Below are positions 1-9,915 of a DNA stretch of 64,000 bases, piece after piece. Numbering within the stretch: the stretch's first letter is position 1; every line of letters starts with the position of its first letter. The stretch is taken from NCBI GenBank assembly GCA_002900995.3, contig CM035310.1, positions 2,344,138 to 2,408,137 of the forward strand, given 5' to 3'. The position numbers were made by a program, and so were the translations under genes. This DNA is from Ganoderma boninense. Taxonomy: Eukaryota > Basidiomycota > Agaricomycetes > Polyporales > Polyporaceae. Under the pieces are notes generated by a model. It saw only the letters and a program-made list of their open reading frames with translations. It was not told the origin of the DNA and did no database searches.

Positions 1-629
1 CTCGGCGTTCGTCCAGGACTTCCGTTTCAGAGTCCGAAGCACGTCGTAAATCGTGCTCTCGTCCCGCGGCCTCGCATCCTTCCGCTCGTGCCTCTCGAAC
101 TATGTCCTCGATCGAGTCGGAAAAACGTGCACACGGAAGGTACAGAAGCCTCGTCCTGCTCTGGACACTTCACGGACACTTATATCTCCGTTCACGAGGG
201 CCCACAGCGTTGGACGGCGTTTAGATTGCCAAATTCGTCATTCCGGGCATGTCGGCCCAAGATTCCGACGTGAACGGTCATCTCGCGAGGCTCTCCTTAT
301 AGTCGTAGTCAAACTTGTCGCAGTCGGCCACAGACGTGCATTTTCTGCCTAATATATGGCATACATACAACGCTATATCTGTTTTATAGGCTTGAAGACG
401 CTTTCCCTTCCTTTTGACTGATGCCGCTTTGGAGCGTGCTTTGTGGTTATGTAAGCCTCACGCTTTGGCTGCCGCAGAGCCGAGCGATTTACCAAGCGCA
501 TTTATTTAAAAGGGCGGGTGCACCACGGAGAGGCTCATTTTGTTCCCGTCATCCTCAGGTCGCTCCACCGTGACTCGAAGCACTGTGCCAGTGGCTCATA
601 TCAAACCTCCGGAAGACTCGGAACCGAAC
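1..629. other. Gene-poor left edge and putative promoter
   Basis: No reading frame here resembles a known protein. Short frames at about 50-350 lack family features. An AT-rich TATA-like run (TTTATTTAAAAGG) lies near 500-512, about 120 bp upstream of the first plausible ATG of the next gene at 630, so the right part probably acts as its promoter and 5' leader. Confidence 0.35.
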
Positions 630-1971
630 ATGGGCCTCAGTGACTACCGACAAACACGTTTCAGCGAACTCGAATTGTTGTTTGCAACCCTCAAAAAACA
701 AAAGTTCCTAGGATCCCCAGAAGAGATGAAAATCATCCGAAACACGCTCGGGAAACAAATCGTCGTGCTTGGACCCCAGAATGCGGCCAAGAGCTTCATG
801 AAGCTCGTGCAGGACCCGACATGGGGGGCGAAACTAGCTCTGGCGTACCACACCGTCGTTCTCCGCCCAGGAACGCAGAGCCACTCGGATGGAATGATGC
901 AGAAGACTTTCTTCCAGATCGTCGCTGCGACGCTTCCATACATGCGGAACGTGAAGGAGCTCATCCTCGTGGGCCCGGACGCCTCCTCCACCCTGGACCT
1001 CTTCGAAGGCACAGACATGCCTCTCGAAACGCTATGGTGCGACTCGACAGCGTTGCTCGCGAGAAGCTGGGCATCGCTCTGCACAAGCACTGCAGTCGCC
1101 ACCGTGCAAGACTTCCGGGGCTTTTGCGATCCACACGAGGATATATCCTCTGGAATCGCTCCGCCGGAGACCCTCTCGAAATTGAAGTACCTGGAGACGT
1201 CGGCTCAGTTCGCGTCCGAGCTAAAGCATGGGATTCCTTGGAATATCACCCACATGTGCATACACGTCGAGTGGCAAAGGCTGCCACAGATGTTAAAGAA
1301 GATCTCGAACCTGCAAGCCCTTTCCGACAAGCTCCACTCGCTGCGGTTGAACTGTTACGCAGGCTTGAGCGTGGCGGAAGAGCAACCCCGGACCAAGGGT
1401 GATAGCACCACAGGGACACCAACATCATCACCAACTCCGCTGGCGATGCGCACGCCGTTGGTGATCTGTCGAGGTCTGCGCGCCCCAGTGTTGAACTATC
1501 TAGAAATCAAAGAAATCACGCCGGTGAGTCCCCTCGGTGGTCTATACTCAACATATATCAACATACGTACCCCATCCTCCAGTGCGACGACGCGGGCGTG
1601 AATGCTTTACGAAACGGCCGAGGGGCCCACAACAGAACAGGGACGCCATCTCTGCGGAGAATAGCCTGGCGTCCGCCTGGAACAAGGCCCGCGATAGACA
1701 ATCTGGCAGAGAGATCAGGAATGCCGTCCGTGACATCTTTGGGGCGGTACTCACGGTAGACTTTCTAGCTGTCGCTCTCGACAGGGAAAGCTCAGGCCTG
1801 TGGCGCGTGTTCACTCGCGATCTTCGTTGGGGCCGCATCGAGGACGCGGATCGAGGGTACGCGATCAACGAGCTGTCTTGGAAGGTGACGGAGTGGGAGG
1901 ATGCTGGAGTGAAGTGGTGGCACTGGCCACAGAGCTCTCAGCTGTATGTGAAGGGATTAATAACACTATAG
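630..1971 (+). pseudogene. Hypothetical protein, left copy, frameshifted
   Basis: I do not recognise the family. From the ATG at 630 about 300 codons are open, with leucine-rich stretches (for example LPYMRNVKELILVG) that recall the LRR part of basidiomycete F-box proteins, but no F-box is visible. A GTGAGT donor follows the codons for EIKEITP at about 1523, with an acceptor at about 1582. In the second exon the frame encoding NAVRDIFGAVLTVDF and RDLRWGRIEDADRGYAINE is not continuous with the exon start: near 1676 this copy has CGTCCGCC where the inverted copy at 42573-43640 has CGTCCCGCC. That single-base loss breaks the frame. The intended stop is probably TAG at 1969-1971. The right-hand copy lacks this lesion but carries a different one. 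Confidence 0.6.
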
Positions 1972-2133
1972 AGCTCCAGGATATCAGAGCACTCCATTGG
2001 ATACATGATTGTCCGAGGAAAGGCGCTTCGCCCACACTGGGCGAAGTAGCATGATCTCGAGTTCTGTTGTGTACACGGGCACGCCGCACATACACATAGG
2101 ACTGGAGAGACATCGTTGAACCTCTCGAACGCG

Positions 2134-2714
2134 CCAGAAAGGTTACATTTGGGCGTATATCGATACGTAGCCGTGTATTCACGTAGTTGTCGCCCAGGCG
2201 AGGTGCTTACACTACAATCCATGTATTTGCATAGCCGCTTCGCCGTCAAATCCGCTGCTACGTAACTGAGAAGGGAGTGCCCGAGCCGTCGAATACATGG
2301 CTATGTAGCTGAGTGTTCTCCACCTGTGTGTAACGGTTCCCATAATCCGGTTACGTTGGATTAGTAGCCGCTACTAATACTACGATTTCAAGTTGACGAA
2401 TCAACACAGGTATCTAGGCTGGTCTTGCTGCCCTCTCGCCGTACTCAACCTTCATACTTCGCATATAACCGGGTTTCGTCTCTTTGGACCTAGCGGCGGC
2501 AGGCCGCCCGTTACACTGTGCACACCAGTGGTACGGCAATTGAGGCGCTTCTGTTATGTTACAATTGACACCCTGATACACGACTACGAGGTTACAAGAT
2601 TACAACACACTCCATTACGTTTTAAAAGTCCGTTACAACTTCGGCCATCACGCTGCTACGCTGCTACGTGGATACATACCTGCTACGTATCGATATACGT
2701 CCAAACGTAACCGT
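2134..2714. mobile_element. Non-autonomous TIR element (Mutator-like MITE?)
   Basis: A 581-bp block lies between two copies of TCTCGAACGCG (2123-2133 and 2715-2725). The terminal inverted repeats are 2141-2173 and 2680-2712, 33 bp with 30 matches, core CGTATATCGATACGTAG. The right arm of the segmental duplication has the uninterrupted site (CGCGTTCAAGA at 42417-42427), so this is an insertion. No coding frame is visible. A 9-11 bp target duplication suggests a Mutator-like element, but the ends (a few bases outside the TIR on each side) are not fully resolved. Confidence 0.75.
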
Positions 2715-3167
2715 TCTCGAACGCGCATTGTGTGTCATCATACATAGGGCTCTTCCAAGTACTTCATCTCCTCGTTCGTCAACTTGACGTCCAGAGAACC
2801 TTGAGAAAATTTAACCGGGAAGGTAAGCTTTCACTGCGCATATCGATGTCCACAATATCAGCACTCACCGAGGAGGTCCTCGAGATTCTGGAGGCTGGTC
2901 GTTCCGATGATCGGGGCGGTCACCCCCTCCTTCGCCATGCACCAAGCCAGGGAGACCTGGGCCATGCTCACGCTCTTCTTCTTGGCGAGCTCCTCGATCC
3001 TAAGGAAAGAAGAATGCGTGTAAGATCGCCCGACATTTATCAGAGCCAAGAATACACACCTGCCGGTCAGTTCCGGAAGGAAGCCGATGTCGTAGATGGA
3101 TTGGTAACTATGTTACGGAGAGCGTGTCAAGTTGAGCATGAGAGAAGGGCTCTGAGACGACTCACTA

Positions 3168-3620
3168 GCCGTACTCAATTCTAAAATTCCCAAACGAAGT
3201 GCCACCAGGACATGCCCGTAAAAGGGAAGCCCTTGACAGACGTGATGGGAGGGGAATGGTCAGATACAGACCCTAATCCCGGGTTTGCGAATAGTATAGA
3301 GTGCGGAGTTTTAATGACCTTCAGCCTCCATGAACAGCTTACGATTATTTCGCCTCCGAGCATCGTTTTTAGGGCACAAGGACTTGTATCTAGGTATTAC
3401 AAGCTCAAACCGAGATATTTGAAGACTAACGTACCTAAAGAGTTGCCGCTTTATCCTTGGAGAACAAGTCGGCTTCAGACTCCGCCAACTATGTTGCCTT
3501 GAAACCCTGAACTAGGGGCTATATCTGCGACGACTCTTCCCATCACGTCTGTCAAGGGCTTCCCTTTTATGGGGCTGTCTTGATGGGTCTCCGTTTGGAC
3601 ATTTTAGAATTGAGTACGGC
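3168..3620. mobile_element. TA-flanked TIR element (Tc1/mariner-like MITE)
   Basis: A 453-bp non-coding block bounded by TA dinucleotides (3166-3167 and 3621-3622). Long terminal inverted repeats run 3168-3250 and 3538-3620 (83 bp each). They start GCCGTACTCAATTCTAAAAT and end in a near-perfect GGGAAGCCCTTGACAGACG stretch, with a more diverged middle. It sits at the end of an exon of the left aldo-keto reductase; the right copy has no insert at the matching place near 41925. TA target duplication and long TIRs fit a Tc1/mariner-type MITE. No transposase frame is present. Confidence 0.8.
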
Positions 3621-3826
3621 TACTTATCCGTCTTCTTGCGGAGCGTAGCCTCTGCGTTGAACGGACGGCAGAGTAGGCCACGTCCGAGGGGCGACCATGG
3701 GATGGACCCTACACCGAACATCTGTCGTCGCCGGGAAGCATGATGAATTGTTTGCGACAGCTTGCAGAAAACCAGATCCAACCTTGAGCGTAGGCATCAT
3801 CTCGCGCTCATCTTCATGGTACATGA

Positions 3827-4287
3827 TGTCATGAACCGCACGCTCGGCGCCTACCCCGGCGTCTCTCTTTCCCTTTTTGGACTGTTTGCCTCCCGCATCG
3901 TCGCTATTGTCCTCCGTTGTTTAGCAAACCCGTCCCTTGTTCTCGCAGTACAATAACTCCTGTTACCCATTGTTCCCGTCGTCATTGTACTACATACCAT
4001 TGTTCTTCCACTGGTTCCCGTGTCCATAGTTACCTATTGTCCCCGGTTCCCATTGTCCGTTACATGTATATAAGACCTGTACTTCGCTACCTGGAGACCT
4101 CAGTTTCGACCTCTTGTCTCCAGGTAAGCCTCGCTGTATTCTCACTCGTTAGTTAACTTGCTCAATACATCTTGTCTCCAGCCTGACTGTCGAGCCCTGC
4201 TCCGCTCTCGCTGCACAAGTGCTCGTTGACGCCCCTGCTCGTCTCGTAAGCCTCCTCCCTGATCTTACTCGACAGCCAGTCGTAACA
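3827..4287 (+). repeat. 5' LTR
   Basis: 461 bp, matching 9916-10376 apart from two transitions (GCATCG versus GCGTCG near 3898; CTCACTCG versus CTCGCTCG near 4141). It contains a TATA box at 4067-4074 and the inferred transcript start near 4102. It also holds an intron-like pair: donor CAG/GTAAGC near 4122 and acceptor TCTCCAG near 4191, so the 5' leader may be spliced. Confidence 0.97.
4067..4112 (+). promoter_or_regulatory. LTR promoter: TATA box and inferred transcript 5' end
   Basis: TATATAAG lies at 4067-4074. About 28 bp downstream is AGTTTCGACCT (4102-4112), which is exactly complementary to the primer-binding site at 4290-4300. The spacing fits RNA polymerase II initiation at or next to A4102, which would make these 11 nt the very 5' end of the element RNA, as in Tf1-type self-priming elements. 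The start itself is inferred. Confidence 0.75.
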
Positions 4288-4300
4288 TTAGGTCGAAACT
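4288..4300 (+). other. Primer-binding site, self-primed (Tf1/sushi type)
   Basis: After the LTR end come TT and then AGGTCGAAACT (4290-4300). It does not begin with the TGG expected for a tRNA 3' end. It is the perfect 11-nt reverse complement of AGTTTCGACCT in the LTR (4102-4112). In Tf1 and related elements the 5' end of the mRNA folds back on the primer site and is cut to serve as primer; this arrangement matches that mechanism. Confidence 0.8.
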
Positions 4301-5279
4301 TCTACACGAGCACCGGCGTACTCCACCCACACTCCTTTCCTCGTACGGTACGCACTTAGATCCTCTGTGTTGGCCTAGCGTAGTACGCACTCTAGTCACA
4401 CCATCGGACGTGGTCTCGGTGCAACCTGAGGCTTGCCACTCTCAGTGGTACAGTACGCGGAAAGCTCCTAACCCGAGACCCCGGTACTGACAGAAGTGGT
4501 CCGCCTCACGGCGTGGGAGGCTAGAGAAAGGCGGCGAAACAAAGCCAAGGCAGAACACCCTTGGGCCCGTGTCCCTTGGGCTAAGACACAGCAATAGGCC
4601 GAGGAGGCTGAGCAGACAGTGTCGGATCGTGCACCTGCCGTTTTTATTCCTGGCATAGGAAGCGAGACACCCCATCATCCTGGCTTGCGAAAAGAAACCA
4701 CATATCTTCCACCCCACCGAAGTTCAGCACGAATACTTAGTGAACACTCTTGGCGATTGGGTCGTCTGTGCACAACAACCGTGCCCTAACTGGCACTGGA
4801 GATTTCCTGACACTCCTGAGAATCGCGCACTTATTGCACCTCGCCTACGAGCTGAACCAGAGCACGAAGGTCTCATCCGCGATCGCCTCACCAACCCTCC
4901 AGCACCACCACACCGAGACCCAAGCCGACCCCCAGCTCGCCAAGCCGCCCTTATCGCATCCAGGAATCCCTCATCACGCCCTGCCTCACGCCCAACCTCA
5001 CAACCCCAGAGTCGTGTCCAAAGTCGAATCCCCAGCCCCACACGATCAACAGGGTCTCCCATTCTTGACAAGACTTTCGAACTCGTCACAGAACGTCTTG
5101 GACAATGACGAACCTCGACTCCTGCTTCCCCCGTTGCTTCAACTTCTAAACTCCCAAAGGCAGAGAAAAAGCCGGAAGTAAAGAAGGAACCCAAGCAAGA
5201 AACCATCAGTCTCAACACTCCACAACCCTCATCTTCTTCATCATCATCGGCTGCATCCAGTCGACCGTCCACACCCGCC

Positions 5280-6116
5280 ATGACTACTCCGACCCCCGCT
5301 CCACCGTTCGACACCTCCAAGCTCCTTACCCAGATCGCCCCACGTGACTATGATGGGAAGTCCGCCCAGGATGGTCTCCGCTTTGTGTCCGCTGCTCAGA
5401 TCTACTACAACACCCTTACGGCGGTAGCGGTTGGCACGCCTAGCAACGTTATATGGATGACCATCCTCAGTAAGCTCACGGAAGGAGCAGCAGCTTGGGC
5501 TGGCCCCCACATTGTCACGCTTGCCGGTGGAACTAGCCCTTGGGCAAACTACGATGCGTTCAAAACTGCCTTCCAAGACCACTTCTGCGCAGCCGACGAC
5601 AAAGAGGCTGCCATCGCTGAACTGGTCAAGCTCTGCAAGGCATACCGCAAGGTCAGCACAGTCCAGGAGTACACGGCGCAGTTCAATGCAGCTGCAGCGC
5701 GGACCGGCTTCGGCGACGAGGACAAACGCGAACGCTACCGCTCTGGCCTGCCTCCCAGGCTCCGGGATGTCCTCGCCACCAGTGCTCACGACATCTCGGA
5801 CCTCACCAAAATCCAGAAGGTGGCGCTGTCGCTCGACCAGGCCCTCGTCACCAGAGAGGAAGAACGGCCGAAGTCGTTTGGATGGAAGAAGAAGGGGGAG
5901 AAGGCGGCTGCTACTGGGAAGAAGCCGTTCCCAGGAAACTGCTACATCTGTGGCCAGCCCGGACATCGTAAGTATGACTGCCCGCGGTTGAAGAGTCAGC
6001 AAGCCGCTTCCTCGTCCACTGCGACCACGGAAGTAGCAGCTCTTCAGGCCCAGCTCAAGGCGATGGAGGAGAAGATCGCGGCCCTTACAACCGCCGAGAA
6101 GAAGGAGGGTTTCTGA
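5280..6116 (+). CDS. gag: Retrotransposon Gag
   Basis: 278 residues from the ATG at 5280 to TGA at 6114. It contains the retrotransposon capsid-type region, with the segment from AAAWAGPHIV to KVSTVQEYTAQFNAAA at about residues 70-140. A CCHC zinc knuckle (CYICGQPGHRKYDC) lies at about residues 221-234, and a short coiled-coil-like C-terminus rich in A, L, E and K ends the protein. It would assemble the virus-like particle and bind the element RNA. The frame stays open upstream to a TGA at 5106-5108 without an ATG, so I take 5280 as the start. The stop codon immediately follows a slippery heptamer, so a fraction of ribosomes should continue into pol in the -1 frame. Confidence 0.93.
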   Translation: MTTPTPAPPFDTSKLLTQIAPRDYDGKSAQDGLRFVSAAQIYYNTLTAVAVGTPSNVIWMTILSKLTEGAAAWAGPHIVTLAGGTSPWANYDAFKTAFQDHFCAADDKEAAIAELVKLCKAYRKVSTVQEYTAQFNAAAARTGFGDEDKRERYRSGLPPRLRDVLATSAHDISDLTKIQKVALSLDQALVTREEERPKSFGWKKKGEKAAATGKKPFPGNCYICGQPGHRKYDCPRLKSQQAASSSTATTEVAALQAQLKAMEEKIAALTTAEKKEGF

Positions 6117-6151
6117 TTAGAGCCGCACTGGACGCTGCGCGTGCCGGCTCT
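6107..6151 (+). promoter_or_regulatory. -1 ribosomal frameshift signal between gag and pol
   Basis: The heptamer GGGTTTC (6107-6113) is read G GGT TTC in the gag frame, fitting the X XXY YYZ rule, and gag stops at the next codon. A 5-nt spacer (6114-6118) is followed by a perfect 7-bp stem, AGAGCCG (6119-6125) with CGGCTCT (6145-6151). It can be extended past one bulged base by CAC with GTG. A slip to -1 enters the frame that is open from 6113 through the pol ATG at 6275 to 9889. The related heptamer GGGTTTA is the known site of yeast L-A virus. Confidence 0.8.
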
Positions 6152-9100
6152 TGTAGTAATAGTCGATTTTCTGTACTGAGTTCTGCGTTTGTATATGAAG
6201 TAAATCACAGTGGTCAACACTTTCATATACCGGTACGGTTAATCGGCAAGCAGCGACATAAGGACATAGTAGCAATGGTAGATAGTGGAGCTACTACTAA
6301 GTTTTTGCATAGACAGTTCGTAGAGAAGAACCAGGTTACGACGAGGAAGTTGGCAAGGCCGATTCCTCTGTACAACATAGATGGTACTGAGAACCGTGAT
6401 GGGACGATCACGGAGGTCGCTGTGTTGGATATGGCGATTGGAGACCACCAGGAGAAGGTGGTGTTTGTGGTGACAGACATAGGAGAAGAGGATGTGATCA
6501 TTGGCCTGGACTGGCTGCGCGAGCACAACCCTGAAGTAGATTGGGAGCGTGGCTCGCTGCGCCTATCGAGATGTCCAGAGGCATGTCCGGCTCATCGGAA
6601 GGCATCCAAACCTATTGAGACCAAAGCGCATGATACGGAGGTACGGCTTACGGTGCGCAATGGTTCTCGACGGGTGCGGAAGGCAAAGATGATGGGCAGG
6701 ATATGCACGGCCATAATGGTCGAGGAGGAGGAGGAAGATAGGCCTCCACCACCAGGTTTTCTGCCGGAATGGGATGGCACTGAGGAGTCTCTTCTCAACG
6801 CGTTAGAAGATGGACGACGACTTCGAGGTACCCCTAAGATCTTTGTGTCGGCGAGCTACACATACTCTCAACAGCTCGCTGAACAAGAGTACCAGAAGAA
6901 GGAAGTCCGTCCTGTCGAAGAGATCGTACCTCCCCAGTACCACGAGTATCTGCGTGTGTTCTCGAAAGAGGCGTCCGAACGTCTACCCGAGCACGGACCC
7001 TACGACCACGCTATAGAACTCGTACCAGATGCTAGGATGTTCCATTCCAAGGTGTATCCCCTGTCGCCCAGCGAGCAGGTCGAGCTTGACAAGTTCCTTA
7101 GTGAGAACTTGGCCAAAGGATATATTCAAGAGTCGAAGTCACCAATGTCGTCACCATTCTTCTTTGTTAAAAAGAAGGATGGCAGCCTACGTCCTGTACA
7201 GGACTACCGGCGATTGAACGACATCACCATTAAGAACCGATATCCACTACCATTGGTATCAGACTTGATAGATCGACTCAAGAGGGCCAAGTACTTTACA
7301 AAGCTTGACATCCGTTGGGGGTACAACAATGTGCGGATTAAGACCGGCGATGAATGGAAGGCTGCCTTTGTTACCAATCGCGGACTGTTCGAACCGAACG
7401 TGATGTACTTCGGACTGGCTAACTCGCCCAGTACATTCTCTGCGCTCATGAACGACATCTTCAAGGACCTCATCATACTCGGCAAAATCACTATCTACCT
7501 CGACGACATCCTCATATTCACCAACGACATCGAGGAACACCGCACACTGGTGCGTGAGGTCCTGAAGCATCTGGCGGAGCACGACCTGTTCTGCAAGCCA
7601 GAGAAGTGCGAATTCGAACAGCCGAAGGTTGAGTACCTAGGTGTGCTCGTCTCGGAGAACTGTGTGGAGATGGACCCAGTAAAAGTCAGGGGTATCGCAG
7701 AATGGCCTGTCCCTCAGAACGCCTCAGACGTACGGAAGTTCCGCGGTTTCGCGAATTTCTACAGGCGGTTCATTAAGGACTTCAGTGCAGTATGCAAACC
7801 CCTCGATCGTCTCACGGGTAATGCTCCCTGGCAATGGGGTGCCGAAGAGCAATCAGCATTCGATGAGCTCAAATGTCGTTTCACTGAAAGCCCTGTCCTG
7901 AGCATGTATGACCCAGACCGCAAAACCCGCATTGAAGTCGATGCGTCCGGGTATGCTACTGGTGCGGTCCTGTCTCAGGAGGGGGAGGACGGCAAATGGC
8001 ACCCTGTGGCTTTTCACTCTGAGTCAATGAGCGATGCGGAACGCAACTACGAGATCTATGACAAGGAGATGCTCGCTATCATCCGTGCCCTGCAGGCTTG
8101 GCGCCACTACCTTGAGGGTCTTCCCAGTGTGTTCGAGATCCAGTCGGACCACAAGAACCTCGAGTACTGGAAGGCCGCGCAAAACCTCACACGCAGGCAG
8201 GCACGATGGGCTCTCTACCTGTCACGGTTCGACTTTGTCATTGCACACAAGCAGGGCACCTCCAATGGTAGGGCAGACGCGCTGTCGCGCAGGCCTGATC
8301 ACCAGAAGGATGATGCTGATGACAACCTGAACCGAGTCATGTTGCAACCCGATCGCTTCCGAGTACTGGCCGCCAAAAGAGGGCACATGTCAGTGGTACC
8401 CGAGAAGGCACTGCTCCGCCGCATTCGAGAATGTGGAGAGCGTGAGCAGGAGGTCGCAGAGGCACTCAGCAAGCTCGATAAGCTAGGGCCAGCATGTCTA
8501 CAGAATGATTTGGTGGACTGGAACACAGAACAAGGCCTGCTGCTCTACCGCGGCCGAGTTTATGTCCCCAAAGATGATGCGCTCCGAGCAGAGATAGTGC
8601 GCATCCACCACGACCTCCCGCCTGCTGGACACCCTGGCCAGGCAAAGACGGTGGAGTTGGTTACACGGAACTACTGGTGGCCAGGCATGGCAAAGTTCAT
8701 TAAGGATTACGTTGAGACCTGCGACACTTGTCGCCGTGGCAAGACTTCACATGCTAAGCCACATGGTCCCCTTCAACCCAACGAAATCCCGGACGGCCCA
8801 GGCCAAGTAGTTACCTGTGACTTCATCACTGGGCTACCGGAGGTGGACGGATACAACGCGCTCCAGCTTATTGCTGATCGGCATGGAAAGATGATTCACC
8901 TTATTCCATGCACTGAGGAGATCGACACGGAAGGGACTGCAGACAACTTCATTAGAGAATGGTTCCGTCTACATGGACTCCCGCGAAAGATCATCTCTGA
9001 TCGGGGGCCCCAGTTCTCTAGCAAGCTCTTCCGTGCAATCCTTAAAGGCCTCGATATAGAAAGTGCATTGTCCACAGCCTACCATCCACAGACGGATGGG

Positions 9101-9889
9101 CAGTCGGAGCGATGGAACCAGGAGATAGAGGCGTACCTGCGGATGTACTGCTCAAGGCGCCGCGACGATTGGGTCAAGTGGCTGCCAACAGCAGAATACT
9201 GCTTCAACTCGCGCGTACATTCATCCACAGGGTACTCGCCGTTTTACCTCATGTACGGCTATGAACCTCAGTTCCACGTTCCGATGCTATCCACCACAGT
9301 GCCTACGGCAGACGAACGAAGAGAGGAGTTGCGGCAGGCAAGGGAGGATGCGACCTCAGCCTTAACCCTGGCAGCAGAGCGGATGAAGGAGTACTACGAT
9401 CGCTACGTCTCCGCTGCTCCAGAATTCAAGGATGGTCAGAAGGTGTGGCTCGACACTAGGAACTTCCGGGTCCCTGGAGTCTCTCGGAAACTGGTGGACC
9501 AGTACGCTGGCCCGTACCCTGTCAAGCGCAAGGTGGGCAACTTGGCTTATGAGCTCAAGCTCCCCAAAGACATGGGACTCCACCCAGTGTTCCACGTGAC
9601 ACTCTTACACCCGCACAAAGAAAGCCAACTTCCCGGTCGGCATCCCCCTGAACCTGCAGCTCTTGAAGTGGAAGGAGAGGAAGAGTACGAAGTAGAGGAA
9701 GTGTTAGAGTCGCGTCGATATGGGCGGTGGAAGAAACTACAATATCTTGTTCACTGGAAGGGCTGGGGCCCTGAACACGATAGCTGGGAAGACGTGTTGG
9801 ATCTAGCAAATGCGCCAAAAGTGCTGCAAAAGTTTCATTCGACACATCCCGATGCTCCTGGCCCTCTCAACAAGAAGACTCGATCGTGA
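6113..9889 (+). CDS. pol: Retrotransposon Pol (PR-RT-RH-IN-chromodomain)
   Basis: Open from the frameshift site; the first internal ATG is 6275 and the 1204 residues below are counted from it. An aspartic protease DSG motif is at residue 3, so the protease begins upstream and needs the frameshift product. Reverse transcriptase follows at about 260-480, with FFFVKKKDGSLRPVQDYR and the catalytic YLDD near 408. RNase H starts near 552 (IEVDASGYATGAVL). The integrase HHCC zinc finger is near 777-820 (HH to CDTC), then the DDE core: D near 849 (TCDFITGLP), D near 907 (ISDRGPQF) and E near 944 (GQSERWNQE). The C-terminal chromodomain is at about 1138-1190 (YEVEEVLESR, YLVHWKGW). All catalytic residues I can check are present and the frame is intact. 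Confidence 0.97.
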   Translation: MIRAALDAARAGSCSNSRFSVLSSAFVYEVNHSGQHFHIPVRLIGKQRHKDIVAMVDSGATTKFLHRQFVEKNQVTTRKLARPIPLYNIDGTENRDGTITEVAVLDMAIGDHQEKVVFVVTDIGEEDVIIGLDWLREHNPEVDWERGSLRLSRCPEACPAHRKASKPIETKAHDTEVRLTVRNGSRRVRKAKMMGRICTAIMVEEEEEDRPPPPGFLPEWDGTEESLLNALEDGRRLRGTPKIFVSASYTYSQQLAEQEYQKKEVRPVEEIVPPQYHEYLRVFSKEASERLPEHGPYDHAIELVPDARMFHSKVYPLSPSEQVELDKFLSENLAKGYIQESKSPMSSPFFFVKKKDGSLRPVQDYRRLNDITIKNRYPLPLVSDLIDRLKRAKYFTKLDIRWGYNNVRIKTGDEWKAAFVTNRGLFEPNVMYFGLANSPSTFSALMNDIFKDLIILGKITIYLDDILIFTNDIEEHRTLVREVLKHLAEHDLFCKPEKCEFEQPKVEYLGVLVSENCVEMDPVKVRGIAEWPVPQNASDVRKFRGFANFYRRFIKDFSAVCKPLDRLTGNAPWQWGAEEQSAFDELKCRFTESPVLSMYDPDRKTRIEVDASGYATGAVLSQEGEDGKWHPVAFHSESMSDAERNYEIYDKEMLAIIRALQAWRHYLEGLPSVFEIQSDHKNLEYWKAAQNLTRRQARWALYLSRFDFVIAHKQGTSNGRADALSRRPDHQKDDADDNLNRVMLQPDRFRVLAAKRGHMSVVPEKALLRRIRECGEREQEVAEALSKLDKLGPACLQNDLVDWNTEQGLLLYRGRVYVPKDDALRAEIVRIHHDLPPAGHPGQAKTVELVTRNYWWPGMAKFIKDYVETCDTCRRGKTSHAKPHGPLQPNEIPDGPGQVVTCDFITGLPEVDGYNALQLIADRHGKMIHLIPCTEEIDTEGTADNFIREWFRLHGLPRKIISDRGPQFSSKLFRAILKGLDIESALSTAYHPQTDGQSERWNQEIEAYLRMYCSRRRDDWVKWLPTAEYCFNSRVHSSTGYSPFYLMYGYEPQFHVPMLSTTVPTADERREELRQAREDATSALTLAAERMKEYYDRYVSAAPEFKDGQKVWLDTRNFRVPGVSRKLVDQYAGPYPVKRKVGNLAYELKLPKDMGLHPVFHVTLLHPHKESQLPGRHPPEPAALEVEGEEEYEVEEVLESRRYGRWKKLQYLVHWKGWGPEHDSWEDVLDLANAPKVLQKFHSTHPDAPGPLNKKTRS

Positions 9890-9902
9890 GGACACGATCC
9901 TT

Positions 9903-9912
9903 AGGAGGGGGG
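9903..9912 (+). other. Polypurine tract
   Basis: AGGAGGGGGG sits three bases before the 3' LTR start at 9916, the expected position for the plus-strand primer of reverse transcription. Confidence 0.85.
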
Positions 9913-9915
9913 TAT

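Noticed and set aside
4288..4310. tRNA-type primer-binding site
   Set aside because: The sequence does not start with TGG and I cannot match it to a tRNA 3' end; complementarity to the LTR 5' RNA end is exact instead.
4740..5108. Open frame before gag as part of Gag
   Set aside because: It lacks an ATG, has a TGA at 5106-5108, and gag from ATG 5280 already contains the expected domains. It may be a leader or an old extension, but I cannot support either.
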